This document shows positions 37,120-48,614 of a stretch of 64,000 nucleotides of DNA, one piece after another. Below the pieces are notes generated by a model, which was not told the origin of the DNA, searched no databases, and saw only the letters and a list, made by a program, of their open reading frames with translations. The position numbers were made by a program, and so were the translations under genes. Positions within the stretch are counted from its first letter, which is position 1. Each line of letters opens with the position of its first letter. The DNA comes from Tetragonia tetragonoides (lineage: Eukaryota; Streptophyta; Magnoliopsida; Caryophyllales; Aizoaceae). Location of the stretch: NCBI GenBank assembly GCA_038025085.1, contig CM076147.1, positions 9,644,001 through 9,708,000 on the forward strand, given 5' to 3'.

Positions 37120-37123
37120 TAGA
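36069..37123 (-). mobile_element. Non-autonomous Helitron
   Basis: On the minus strand the 3' end is CCCGTGCGTAGCACGAG (hairpin), an 8-base spacer (TTACTTCC region) and CTAG, followed by T. The 5' end is TCTAATATAATATAT, close to the Helitron consensus start TCTMTAYTA, preceded by A. Flanking A (36068) and T (37124) fit insertion between A and T. A long (AT)n microsatellite (about 37,049-37,113) lies just inside the 5' end. No coding capacity. Confidence 0.75.
37049..37113 (+). repeat. (AT)n microsatellite
   Basis: An uninterrupted TA dinucleotide run of about 32 units inside the 5' end of the Helitron. Confidence 0.95.
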
Positions 37124-37344
37124 TGTAGCCGGCCACATTAATTTCTTTAAATTTCTAGCTTGTCGTGTGTCAAAGTTGATTTTATATAGTTTCCAATTAA
37201 TAAAACTACAAAAGAGATCACTCATTCACCTTAATTTTAGAAACAAGCCGATTGAAGAAAATCTTTTATTGACACAAATTACTCGTTTGATTGTCAATAT
37301 TGAGACTTGTAACACATTCATACGTGAGCATATATAGTTGCATA
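37124..37344. other. Intergenic DNA between Helitron and MULE
   Basis: No feature recognised. Confidence 0.4.
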
Positions 37345-37354
37345 TATATAAATG

Positions 37355-38189
37355 GGCGAAAGTAGCAAATTAGCTCCATGACTTATAACAACTGTGCAAT
37401 TTAGCTCCTTATGTTTTATTTGTAGCAATTAACTCCCACGAGTCATAAAATTAGTACAATTAACTCCTGTTATAAGTCTCCGGCAGAATTTTCACCGGAA
37501 AAGTGACATATATTGTTCTTGATATTCATATTCCCCATTATTTCTCTCTCTTCTCTCTTTCCTCTGCGTTTCCATCGCCCAGCCCACCTCATTACCTCCT
37601 CGGATCGGTGGCTTCTATATCTGCACCACATATCAATAGATATAAAGTACAGTGATTCATAAGTAAAGAGCACACCATGACACCGCTATGAAGCCTACCT
37701 CTAATATTTTAAAGGGGGTTGAAACCATGTTTTGTAATTGTGGTTGTCCATTTTCTTCGTCATTTATGAACTTTCAAATTATTAGATATTGGAAATCTGG
37801 AGTTGTGTCAATTACGAGTGATGATAGCCCCTTGTATGGGTAGAAAATATCCAATGTCTGATTGCCCTGAATTGATGTTATCACTTATCAGCTTAGGCTA
37901 GGAGCACTAGACATGATTATTTAAAAAAAAAATTCTTTCATTTTGACTTGGGTGTAGTCTGGATCTACCGAGAGCAATGTCAGATAGAGATGCTCAAAGC
38001 TTCAAACGACCAATCTGTTCAGCGCCACGAAAAAAGGTCAGTTTTCCGGCGACAGTTATGCCGGAAAATTACAGTAGGAGTTAATTGCACTAATTGTATT
38101 ACTTGTGAGAGTTAATTGCTACAAGTGAAACTTAAGGGGGTAGATTGCACAGTAGTTATAAGTCATGGGGGTAATTTGCTACTTTCGCG
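37355..38189. mobile_element. MULE-type element with long TIRs
   Basis: The left end GGCGAAAGTAGCAAATTAGC and the reverse-complemented right end CGCGAAAGTAGCAAATTACC continue in register through CATGACTTATAAC, ACTGTGCAAT, TAGCAATTAACTC and a CCGGCA/GCCGGA stretch, giving arms over 100 bp. TATATAAATG flanks both sides (37345-37354 and 38190-38199). No transposase. An 835-bp non-autonomous element. Confidence 0.8.
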
Positions 38190-38199
38190 TATATAAATG

Positions 38200-38344
38200 T
38201 TATAATATTTTCTTCTTTCCAAATTTAATGATTCAAAGCGTGTAGAAAAGTCATACTCCAAAAAAAAAAAAAGGTTTGTAGAGAAGTCTCATAGGGTATG
38301 TTCCCCAAATTATTTTTGTTTTATTTTTTATTTATTTCAACAAA
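38200..38344. other. Intergenic spacer
   Basis: An A12 run near 38,265 and AT-rich DNA up to the Helitron edge; nothing else seen. Confidence 0.4.
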
Positions 38345-40906
38345 CTAGTTTTAAAGCCCGTGCGTTGCACGGGTTGAGTGAAATGTCTGTATATTAATAT
38401 TTATTTGGTGAAATACGCACACTAACATGCCTATTTAAAAAACGAAATCATAAATAATTTCTAATTGATTATAATTATGCATGCTATATAGTGATGCTAG
38501 TTTCATGCTATAGTTATTTAGGTCGATCTCTCTTTTATTTTTCACGCCACTCGGATCATCAAGATTTGCTAGAATAAATAAGAAAATTTGTAAGCAAAGA
38601 GATGTAAGGAGAATAAAGGGTAAGAAGATGTTCCAAAAAAAAATGGAGAAGTGATTATGTGAGGCGTTTAATAAAAAAAGATATTAGTTATCATAATGCT
38701 CCTAAAATACAATTAGGGTTCTAACCAAATTGCAACCTCCGAAAATGGCCGGTTACTTTAAAATCGTTGTTAGATCGATGTTCAAACATTATATCTCATA
38801 TTGCAGGAGCCTTGAATCAATAAAAGGTGAAATGTGAACATGATCGATCACTTCTTCTTTTTTTCTTTCAATATTCTAAAATATATTTCTGTCTTATGTG
38901 GGTTGCTTTTAATTTTTTTTTGTTGAGACTAATTGCTTAGGTGATGCAACTTAGTAATCAAACATGTGCTATGCACAAACTCAAAATATATTTGCTCAAA
39001 TTAATTCTCAAGCCAATCTTACATGTTTCTTATACATATTGTAAATGAATGTTTTAAGTACCTATCGATGCAAAATCTGATGATTTGAAAGATTATTTTT
39101 GTAGACATGTAGAAAAAGTTATATTTGATTTTATAAATATTTGACAGAGATCTAATATAGCTCCTATAAAACTCTAGAAGCCTATCACAACTCAAGCTCT
39201 ATATTTCATTTTCTAACCTTTATTTATTTTTTGTTTAATTGCTTGCTTAGATGACATTCCTATATGGCACGATGCCCGTGAGATGCACGCGTTTAAAATA
39301 TTTTGTTGTTTTCGTTTTTCTTTTATTAGTAAATATCATATTTTAAATTTTATTTACAGAAATTAATATTGTAACACAATCTTACAAGTTTATTGTAAAC
39401 ATATTATAAATGCATCTCATTTCGAAGTACTTTTCGATACGAATATGATGGTGTAATATTATTATTTTTAAAGATGTGTAGGACTTTAGGATAGTTATAT
39501 TCGAGTTTGAATATTAGACAAAGATAAAGTAATATGACGCTAATAAAATTCTAACTATTTAGCACACTTCAATCTCTCTTTTGCATTATGCGAAACTTTA
39601 TTACTATGAAACTTCTTTATATTATATATTGATTGATATGTTAAAAATAGTTTTATTTGGCAATTGATTTGAGTATACTAATTACTAAGTTAATAAAGTG
39701 TGAAAAATCTTCTTTTTCTTTTCTTATTTCTATTTGTATTTTTTTATTTTTTTGTTCAAAGTATGTGTTACTTTAATTTTCTCTTTTATGTGGCATGCTC
39801 TTAAAAATATCGCTTAGGTGGCTAAAAATATTTGCTCATTTTTTATTTTCATCCTTAATTTTATTGTTAATACTATTATTATTTTTACTGTGGATATCCT
39901 TGGCAAAGACCAAAAAAAAATTATTATTTTTACTTATTTACGGGAACCAACATATACCTGCAATCTTACATGTTTCTTATACATAGTGTATATGCATCTC
40001 GTTCTAAAGTATTTTTCGATACGAATTTGATGGTATAAAAGTTACTATTTTTTGAGATGTGTAGAAAAAGTTATATTTGATTTCAAATATTTGACAGAGT
40101 TTTAGTATAACTCTTATAAAACTCTAGAGGTCTATCACAACTCAAGAATCCTAAACAGTAGGGTATCTAAGAGTCCTAAACATTTTACACCAGTTAATTT
40201 TTGTCTTTATCTTCGCTTAGGTGGCGCATTTTTAAAATTCTCCCATATGTGGCATGCAGGGATGACAGTGAGGCGGGTACAGGTTGATACCGCCCCGCAT
40301 CCGCCCCAATTAGGGCGGGGATGGGGGAGCGCTAGGTGGGGATGGTTTTGATAAAGCAAAACCGCCGCGGGGATAGGGCGGAGGTGCATGGTTTGCCTTC
40401 TTCCCCAACTGGATACCCGTTGGAGCCTCGCCCCACCTTATACCCGCTTACCCGCCCCGCCTCATACCCATCTGCCCCGTCTCATACCCACATAAAAATA
40501 AAAAATGTAAAAATATAAATATATAAAATCTTAATTTACCAAATATATAATATTGTCTACTGCTATTGCTTATCTAAAAGCTCAAATTTTTCATTGCAAA
40601 TTATATTAGGGTGAATTTGAGATAGATCCAGATGTGGGTTTCGTTTCTTTTCGGACGGGTATAAAGCGGATATGGATACCCTCCCGATAAATGGAGCGGA
40701 GGTGGATACCCGCCGGGTTAGTGGTGCGAAGGTGGATTTCGAATCTCCAACCTGTGACGGGGGTGGGGCGGGTGGCGAAATCAAAATATCCAGGTGGGTA
40801 TGGGGATGGATCTACCTATATCCACTACCACCCCGCCCCATTGCCATCCCTGGTGGCATACCTCATTGCTCCCGGAAAATGCCTCCTTTATATATATATA
40901 TATATA
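38345..40906 (-). mobile_element. Helitron, apparently a head-to-tail concatemer with nested hAT MITE
   Basis: On minus the 3' end is CCCGTGCAACGCACGGG, CTTTAAAA and CTAG before T (38345-38348 on +). A second, internal hairpin (GCCCGTGAGATGCACGCG, about 39,273) is joined directly to a 5'-end-like sequence (CTATATGGCACG). The family's 5'-terminal module (CTTACATGTTTCTTATACAT, TTTTTCGATACGAATTTGA, AAACTCTAGAGG, CGCTTAGGTGGCGC) occurs three times, at about 39,010-39,270, 39,370-39,850 and 39,955-40,905. The outer 5' edge is an AT run near 40,906 and no exact TC is visible. A hAT MITE lies at 40,257-40,852. Confidence 0.7.
40257..40852. mobile_element. hAT-type MITE nested in the Helitron
   Basis: The left end is CAGGGATGACAGTGAGGCGGG-like and the right end reverse-complements to CAGGGATGGCAATGGGGCGG, so the terminal inverted repeats are at least 21 bp with three differences. 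The 8-bp flanks are GTGGCATG (40249-40256) and GTGGCATA (40853-40860), the hAT target length with one mismatch. The interior is GC-rich with repeated GGCGGG, ACCCGC and GGTGGATAC words and has no transposase. Confidence 0.85.
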
Positions 40907-42500
40907 ATAATTTCAACAAAGTTCAGCAAAATTTAACAAAGTTTAACAAAATTTTGTATAATAAAAAAATTCAACAAAATTCAACAAAGTTAAACAAATC
41001 AATATACAAACTAGTTATAAAAAACACTTGAATCAACAAAAAAAAAAAATCAACAAAATTCAACAAAGTTCAATAACAATCAACAAAGTTCAACAAACTT
41101 CAATGGAAATTAAAATTCAACAATAAATATAAACGAAAATAAGTTGGGAAAACCAAACCCATACTTGATCCCGACAATCACTTTAATAAAAAACTGTTCA
41201 AAGTTCAGTCCCCAAATATATAGTTAACTCAGACCTTAATACAATTTTCAATAAAGTCAAGCTAATATCGTCTGCCCTGTCCTTACACGACAAATGCACC
41301 ATTATTTTGAGTGTGCAGATAGATTGATTGTATATGCAGCACATTATTTGCAAGTAAACGTCACCTTATAAGTACTAACTTACTAATAGCATTTTCTTTT
41401 AGGCGCTAGATTGATTTGGATGCTTTACCTGGTATATTAAGTATTAGATTACAAATTCAAACCTTCTCACTCACAAATTTTTTATATGTAGATCTAAATG
41501 CTTCTGTTAGTCCCCTCAATTAGTTGAAGTTGAGGCTTTGCTCCCACAATCTAGCTCTATTTTGATGAGTGTATTGTCCACCTTTTTGACTTGTTCCCAG
41601 AAATATAGTAAATGCCATCATTAATTCATATTTTGATGAGTGTATTGTGCACCTTTTTGACTTGTTCCCAGAAATATAGTAAATGCCATCATTAATTCAT
41701 ATTTATCTAACACTACTCTTGGATTTAATTGGCTGCCACCACTACCTTGCAAATTGCAATTGCTTGCTAATTATCGTACAATTATTTGCCTATCATCCTT
41801 AATAAGAATCCCCCATGCACCAACATGCGTGGTTGGTAGGACGACTTAGGACTTAGGACTTAGGAGATGATTATTTGCATGACGACGTTTTAACAATTCA
41901 ATAATTACATGAATTAAAAAAAAAAACAAAACAATCGCAGACATGATTTTGTCAGTATTACCTAGATAGAGAGCTGAGTTGTAAAGCATCTCCCTTTAAA
42001 AAGGGAAAAGTATACCATAATCCCTTTAATTTATTAGTTATTGCAGTCACTCTAGGTATCTAATCTAATTATACTCTGTTATAACTTATAAGATGCTTTA
42101 TTAAGCCAATAGGATTACCTCTAACTTTTTGGCAAACAATGACTAATTGCAATAGGGATCCATTGTACCATTCAGGCATTCGCTCTCCCACTCTCATCCT
42201 GGTTATATATGATTTTATCATGCGTAAATTTAAAATGTGTCAAATAGTGATACATAAAGGAATGAGACTCTGAGATAAAAAATAACACACAAAATGAGTC
42301 TGAAGATAACACACAAATTGAGACATATTATCCTAACCCAATTGAACCATTTTACAGTTTGTTAATGAGACTATATTTAAGGTCAATGAAATTCAAGGTA
42401 GTGCAAGAAAATAGAATGCGAATAAAAGCTAGTAAAAGCTGGCTTGTTCTATAAACATACCCTCAAACAAAAAGAGAAACTAAAATAAAAAAAGATTATG
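40907..42500. other. Intergenic DNA with low-complexity and tandem repeats
   Basis: CAACAAAATT/CAACAAAGTT words repeat over about 40,912-41,125. A 71-bp unit starting TTTTGATGAGTGTATTGT is tandemly duplicated at 41,559-41,703. Nothing coding. Confidence 0.6.
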
Positions 42501-42568
42501 GTCCCACTTCTCACACTTTTTCTTTTTTTTTTTTGAAAAAGTAAGGAAGTCAGGATAATCCCAAAAGG

Positions 42569-45500
42569 TTATCCTACCGAGTCCCTTATCAATAAATTGA
42601 TAAGGGTGGAATTAAAAGCCGAAGACCAATAGGTAAATGTAGGATGGTTATAACCAATATTAGCTAAATAATCAGCTACTGAATTTGCTTCGCGGAAGCA
42701 ATGAAGAACTTCCACTTTTTTGAAAAAAAATAAATCTTTCTTGGTATCTATCAAAATATTTTTTATTTCCCAGGGAATATGCCACTCACCTCTAAGAGCC
42801 TTAATAACCTTTAGGTTATCCCCTTCGATTGTAATATTCTGAAGGCCTAGATTTCTAGCAGCCCTTACCGCTTCTCTGGGCCTCAGCTAGAAGGATGGAA
42901 CATTCACTACACTGTTTTGCACCCCATTGTGATTACCTCTCCTTTTTCATTACGTATGCAAAAGCCAGCTGAGACTAAGGCATTATTCTTTTTAGAACCA
43001 TCAAAATTAAGCTTAAAATAGTCTTCTCTTGGGGGAAACCAATTAACATTTTTTTTCGGGGTTCTTTTAATTTTTCTTTTTTTAAAGACTCCAGAAATAT
43101 CAAAGTCTACTTCTGCAGCAGCAAGGACTTTCCACTCAACAAAACTATACCTAACTGAATTTGCCATCTGTAGAGGATTTGTCTGAAGATTGTCAAACTC
43201 GATTTTGTTTCTCACAAACCAGAATATCCACCAAGATAAAATAAGGAGGATAAAATCCCATTCATCTAAATTCTTCTTATAAAAATTTAAACTTTCAACA
43301 AATGATAAATTTGGAGGAACTAAAATATTAATCTTTTTAGAGAAAATGGTCTGAACTTCATCCCACATTTGGAAAAAATGAGGACAATCGAAGAAGAGAT
43401 GATATTTATCTTCAGAATGGTAATTACAAAAAACACATTCCTGGGGAACAAATACTTTACTTTGTTGTAGACGATGTTTAGTTGGGAGACCATCCAAACA
43501 AAGTTTCCAAACAAAAAATTTTAGTTTATTTGGGAGTTTAAGGTCCCAAATCCAACTAAAATCACATTTCTTTTTATAATCATCTTGGATGCCTTGGGCT
43601 AACCAAGTAGCTGATTTAGCCGAAAAGATGCCATTACTAGCAAGACCCCAATAAAATTTATCAGGGACCTCATTAAAAGGAATATGAATTCCCTTAATAC
43701 AAGAAATAATTTCTGGTGGAACAACCTTAGCAAGAAGGTCAACATCCCAACTCACTCCATCCTTAATGAACATACTTACCGGGATATCAAGATCATAAAG
43801 AGGGTCATCCGAATCCACTAGAAAGAATTTTTCTAAAAGTGGAAATTGACAAACCCAATTATCTTTCCAAAAACTAATATTCTTACCATCACCAACCTGC
43901 CATCTCAATCCCTTCTTAAAAGTAGAACGTACTTGAAGAAGATTTCTCCATTGCCAATACATTTTAGGGCTATTAGAATACTGAAAAATATTTTGACCTC
44001 GAAGATACTTATGACAAACTAATTTAACCCATTTTACTAAAGGGGTCTGAAATAATCTTCCAAAGTAACTTCATTTGCATTGCTTTATTAACCGCACCTG
44101 CTTTTCAGAGACCTAAGCCTCCTAAACTCTTGGGTTTGCAAACCTTGTCCCAACCTATAAGGTTAGGCGATTTACTGTCAGGAGCTTTATTCCAAAGAAA
44201 ATTACGATTAATTTGATCTAACTTAGATAGAGTAGCTGGGGGGGGGGGGAGAGTAAAACTTTGCATAGTGTAAATGGGTGTTGCTGCCAAATTTGCTTGG
44301 ATAAAAGTAGCTCTACCTGCATGGAAAGCGAATTTGCTTTCCACTTTGACAGATGACTTGAGGTACGATCAATAACGTCACTAAATGTATTCGTCTTCAC
44401 TCTATTAGTAATAATGGGACAACCTAAATATTTTTCTAAGCATACTAAGTGACTCATCTCTAGAATACCTTTAAAAGCTTCAGTATTATTTCTACCAATA
44501 TTAGACGTACACTGAAAAGCAGACTTATGCAAATTGATTTTTTGACCTGACATACGACAATACTCATCTAAGATTTTCTTAATTGTGTGACAACTTTGAT
44601 TAGATGCTTCAGCAAAGATCATAGTATCATCAGCAAATGTCAGGAAAGGGAGTTTCTCTGCACCTCTGCAAATCTTGATCCCAACACTTTTAGAAGAATC
44701 ATCACTTTCACGCTGAAGGTGTCTAGCAAGGACTTCTGCGCAAAGTATAAAAATGTATGGAGAAAGAGGATCGCCTTGACGGATTCCCCTAGATGCTAAA
44801 AAAGTTGGACCAGGTGAATTATTCACAAGGGCTGAGAAAGAAACTGTCGAAATACATTCTTTAATCCACATTATCCATTTCTCATCAAACCCAAACTTCC
44901 GAAAAACTTGATAAATAAAATTTCAATCTAATCGATCATAGGCTTTCTCCATATCCAGCTTAATGGCCAACCAACCCCCCTTACCTCGTTTAGATCTGAA
45001 CGAGTGAAACATCTCATGTGCTAATAGGATATTTTCCTCGATACATCTATCCGCCACAAAAAGCACCTTGAAGTGGATGAATAAGCTTAACAATGACTTC
45101 CTTAAGCCTTGAAGTTAGAACTTTCGAAATAATCTTATATAACGTTGAGCAGAGACTAATAGGTCTAAAGTGATTTGCTGAGGAAGGATTCTCAATTTTA
45201 GGAACTAAAGCGAGAAAAGTTTGATTAACTTCTTTTAATAACTTACCTGAATGAAAAAACGCTTTAACTGCCCGACACACCAAAGGCCCACAATGTGCCA
45301 GTAGGTCTGAAAGAAAATTGTTGGAAACCCATCAGGGCCGGGTGATTTATTAGGCGCTAGTGAAAAAACTGCTTCTTTTATTTCCTCATCATTAACCTCT
45401 TTAGTTAAAAAGAGATTATCATCTACGCTAACTTCTGGCAAAATGTCTTCAAGATCATCGTTAATATTAACAAAGCATCCATTGTCACAAACAAATCTTT

Positions 45501-46722
45501 GTTTAAATTCTTTTGTTATTTCCTTGGTAATGCTATCTGCTTCCGTGTAATGAATACCATCAGAGCTCAAAAAACTTGTAATTTTTTTTTTTCCGATTTC
45601 TTCTTATAGTAGCCTTTGTTTGAAAATAAGAAGTATTTCTATCTCCTAATAAGAGATTACGTGCTCTACATCTTTGAAACCAAAAGGTTTTATTAAAGTT
45701 AATTAGACTTGCTTTTTTAGTAGCTAATCTGATTTGTCTTTGAATAAGTGTAGCATCTGTAGGAGCTATGATCAAATCGTTCTGCAAAGCAATGAGATTT
45801 TCCTCAAATTCTTTTAATTGTCTAGAAATATTTCCAAATTTAGATTTAGCCCAAATTTTAGAATTAGCTTTGAGAACTTACATTTGTTAATAACTTGAAA
45901 TAAGCAAGAACCAGTACATCTCGAGCTCCAAGCCTTACGAACCATAGGTTCAAAATCTTTATGAGTGATCCAAGAACTCTCGAAACGAAAGGGAGGGGGA
46001 GAGAAAGGAGCTTTAATAAACGTTTCTAACACAATCGGACAATGATCAGATGAACTGAAGTCTAAATGAATAGTCTTTGCAGAAGGAAATAAATTAAGCC
46101 AACAAGGAGAGACAAGCACCCTGTCAAGGCGTTCCCATACATTGTTAATGCCACTTTTCTTTTTCCTCCAAGTAAATGGGTTTCTAGAGAAAGACACATC
46201 AAGCATATTAGCATTATACTTAAAAGATAACAGTCTATCAATTTTATTTTGAGAAGGGACAACACCCCCATGATTTTCAGAGGCATTGCAAATTTCATTT
46301 AAATCACCCATAATTAAAAAAGGGCCAGGAAGACTTATTGCATACTTAAGCAAGTCTTCCCAGAATTGATCTTTACAATTGTCTTGAGCAGGGGCATAAG
46401 CAAAAATTATAACACAATCATGAACACCTGCAAAATTTTTAATAAGAACGCTTATAAACCTAGGATTTTTATGTAGAACATTGATACTAATAACATTATG
46501 CTTCCATAAAAGCCGTAAACCACCCGAATACCCCACACAGGACACAAAGGTGAAATCACTAAAACCAAACCGAGATATAACTTGAGGGTTGGGATCAAAT
46601 TGGACTTTAGTTTCAGCTAAGGCAAACAAGCTAATATGGTGAATTTTGCTAAACAATTTGACCTCCTCTCCTAGATTTCTTTTTCCAACACCCCGCACAT
46701 TCCAAAAAGCGACTCTATTCAT
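42569..46722 (-). pseudogene. L1 ORF2: endonuclease, reverse transcriptase, RNase H (frameshifted)
   Basis: From ATG at 46722 the frame opens with an AP-type endonuclease: MNRVAFWNVRGVGKRN, ALAETKV, IMGDLNEI, NPFTWRKK, WERLDRVLVS and SSSDHCPIVL, all catalytic landmarks present. The frame breaks near 45,8xx. RT follows in several frames: NKSPGPDGFPTIFFQ, NHFRPISLCSTLYKIISK, LAIKLDMEKAYDRLD, GIRQGDPLSPYIFILCAEVL, LPFLTFADDTMIFAEAS (YADD-type box), YLGCPIITNRVK and GWDKVCKPKSLGGLGL. The C-terminal frame (43,962-42,907) has FFVWKLCLDGLPTKHRL, CVFCNYHSEDKYHLFFDC and the start of RNase H (FKLNFDGSKKNNALVSAGF). FREANSVADYLANIG near 42,690 is the RNase H end. At least five frame changes and a TGA after AYDRLD make it inactive. 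Confidence 0.9.
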
Positions 46723-47822
46723 AAAAACTTTTTTTTAAAATAAACACCGACTTAAAAGAAGTTCTAGTAGTGGAGAAATCCCAATACATTCTGGCAATTT
46801 TTTTGAAGGAACAGGCTGTTAACGTAACAAGTATACTCTTAGGATGGAGCATAGAGCTACAGAGAGGGCATGATAACACCCAAAGAAGCCAATTATCCAA
46901 ACTAACAATATGTCTATATAGGCCAATTTCTAACCACAATCTAGGAAATTTGCAGTACTTTAAAAGTACCATAGAAGTTAACTTAAAAGAGATTTTCTTA
47001 ATAAATGCCTTCTTTAGGCTAAACGGAACATTAAATAACTCCATCTTTATGGCTTGCTTTGCCTGGGATGGAGAAGTAGCCTTTAGGAAAGGCAAATTAC
47101 AAATATTTTGTGTGCAACAATAACTTATAAAAGTGACATGACGAAACATAATAGAAAGCAAACCATAAAGAATAAACTCAAGAAAACTAGCATTAGAGCC
47201 AATTGAGCAGCTTTCTAGGAAGCCAAAGGCTATGACCATTAACACACTGATCTGCTGGAAAAAGACAACAATGATGCTAAAAAACACCATGACCATCACA
47301 GGGCTAAAAATCAAACCAAAGATCATGACTTCAATTAGAGAAACAAACTTTTTAGGCTGTAACTCAACAACATCAAAAGCATCGAATTGCTTCATTGGAA
47401 CAAAGGTAATAAACATATATACCCAGTAAAGAAATGATAGGCTGTGGAATTATACTAAAATGATTCAAAGGAATCAAATATTGGCTACCAGGTTGCTCAA
47501 TCATAAACAAAGAAACATGGAAGTGGAGAGCAGGAGTGTGAAAGGGAAGAAATAAGAGCCTCGAACCTGTAACCCGACCTGTAATGGGTATGGAACAGAA
47601 ACCTTCGAGGACATGGGCACTAAGAAAATCCAGCCCAACGCACCCAAGCCGAAGTCCATTGTCACAAAGGTGAATGGTTATCTGTGACCACTCTAATGAA
47701 AGATGAAACCTCCAAAATTCCAAGAAAGCTTCGAAATTCGCCAGAATAGAGGTCGAATAATCTTCTTTATGAGAGAATTCGATATGCATCGCGAAGCAAA
47801 AGACTCTAGCTTTCTTCTTCAA
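46715..47822 (-). pseudogene. L1 ORF1-like frame(s)
   Basis: Two overlapping minus-strand frames (47,822-47,373 and 47,416-46,715) occupy the ORF1 position and were probably one, split by a frameshift near 47,400. The first starts MKKKARVFCFAMHIEFSH and contains LEFWRFHLSLEWSQITIHL; the second is strongly hydrophobic (VMVMVFFSIIVVFFQQI) and ends KSVFILKKSFYE. I see no CCHC zinc knuckle and no clear RRM, unlike typical plant L1 ORF1 proteins. The stop TAG overlaps the ORF2 start as ATGAATAG, an arrangement that fits termination-reinitiation. Confidence 0.6.
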
Positions 47823-48413
47823 ATTCTAGGTTTTTGTTGATTTGGTTTGCTTTTTGGTAATAATTTGTAGTGTAGCTAACAGGAGACATAATCCCCAAAT
47901 TTCTAGTGTTGCTAGTAGCCAGAATCAACGAATTCAAACGAAAATTGATTTCTAGGGTTTGGTTTGCCCCAAAAAAGGCCAAAACGAGTAGCCACGAGTT
48001 TGTAATTGATGCTGGAATTGACTGAAGAAGGAGTTGGAAGAGGATTTTTTAGGGTAATCCATAGGAGAAAGAAGAATTAGGGAGGATTGAAGTGGTACTG
48101 GGTTGCTGGAGGTTGGATTGCTTGTGGCTGGGTTTATCGAGGGGCTCGTATTTTGGGGGTTTCTCTCTCATTCTCATCGATGGTATCACCTGTCCCACTT
48201 CTCACACTGGATTCAATGAAACTACTGTAATGAATAGTAAAAACAATTAGTCAGCAATTTAAAAAATGGATATGCATGTGCAAAGTAAGGTAATAATATG
48301 TATAATGATTGGAAAAATAAATAAATAAATAGTTTTAATTATGGAAACGAATCTCCTTATTATTTCGAATAGTCAAAATACTCTACAGTACAGCATGAGT
48401 TATATATATGGAA

Positions 48414-48614
48414 TATATAAAGGCAAACCGAAGAAGACTTGGCAGACATTATATAGCAAACCAAAGAAAATTCAAACACATAAACACGAACACGACCGCC
48501 TTTTCCTTTTACCTTTTTTCTTTCTCGTTTCTCTCTCCTTCATTTTGCCACCCCACCACCACTTGAGCCCTTCCCCTCTTTTTCTCTCCACCACTCTCTC
48601 TCTCTCTGCTCTCT
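48414..48614 (+). promoter_or_regulatory. GT92 core promoter and CT-rich leader
   Basis: TATATAAAGG begins at about 48,416, roughly 200 bp before the start codon, and is the only strong TATA box here. The leader is C/T-rich and ends CTCTCTCTCTCTGCTCTCT just before ATG at 48615, as in many plant genes. Confidence 0.6.

Larger units (their letters stand above)
42518..48191 (-). mobile_element. Full-length L1 LINE with perfect 17-bp target site duplication
   Basis: The element is bounded by GTCCCACTTCTCACACT at 42501-42517 and again at 48192-48208. It runs on the minus strand from 48,191, with about 370 bp of 5'UTR, an ORF1-like frame (47.8-46.7 kb), ORF2 (46.72-42.57 kb) and an A-rich tail at 42,518-42,534. 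Length 5,674 bp. Both ORFs now carry frameshifts, but the structure is complete. Its 5' end lies about 220 bp upstream of the TATA box of the GT92 gene, in divergent orientation. Confidence 0.9.

Noticed and set aside
37026..37337. 103-residue open frame with alternating Tyr-Ile
   Set aside because: It reads through the (AT)n run at the Helitron 5' end.
40312..40784. GC-rich open frames within the hAT MITE
   Set aside because: Both strands are open because of GC-rich repetition; no transposase or other domain is present.
46770..47123. Plus-strand open frame of 117 residues
   Set aside because: It is antisense to the L1 ORF1 region and matches no family.
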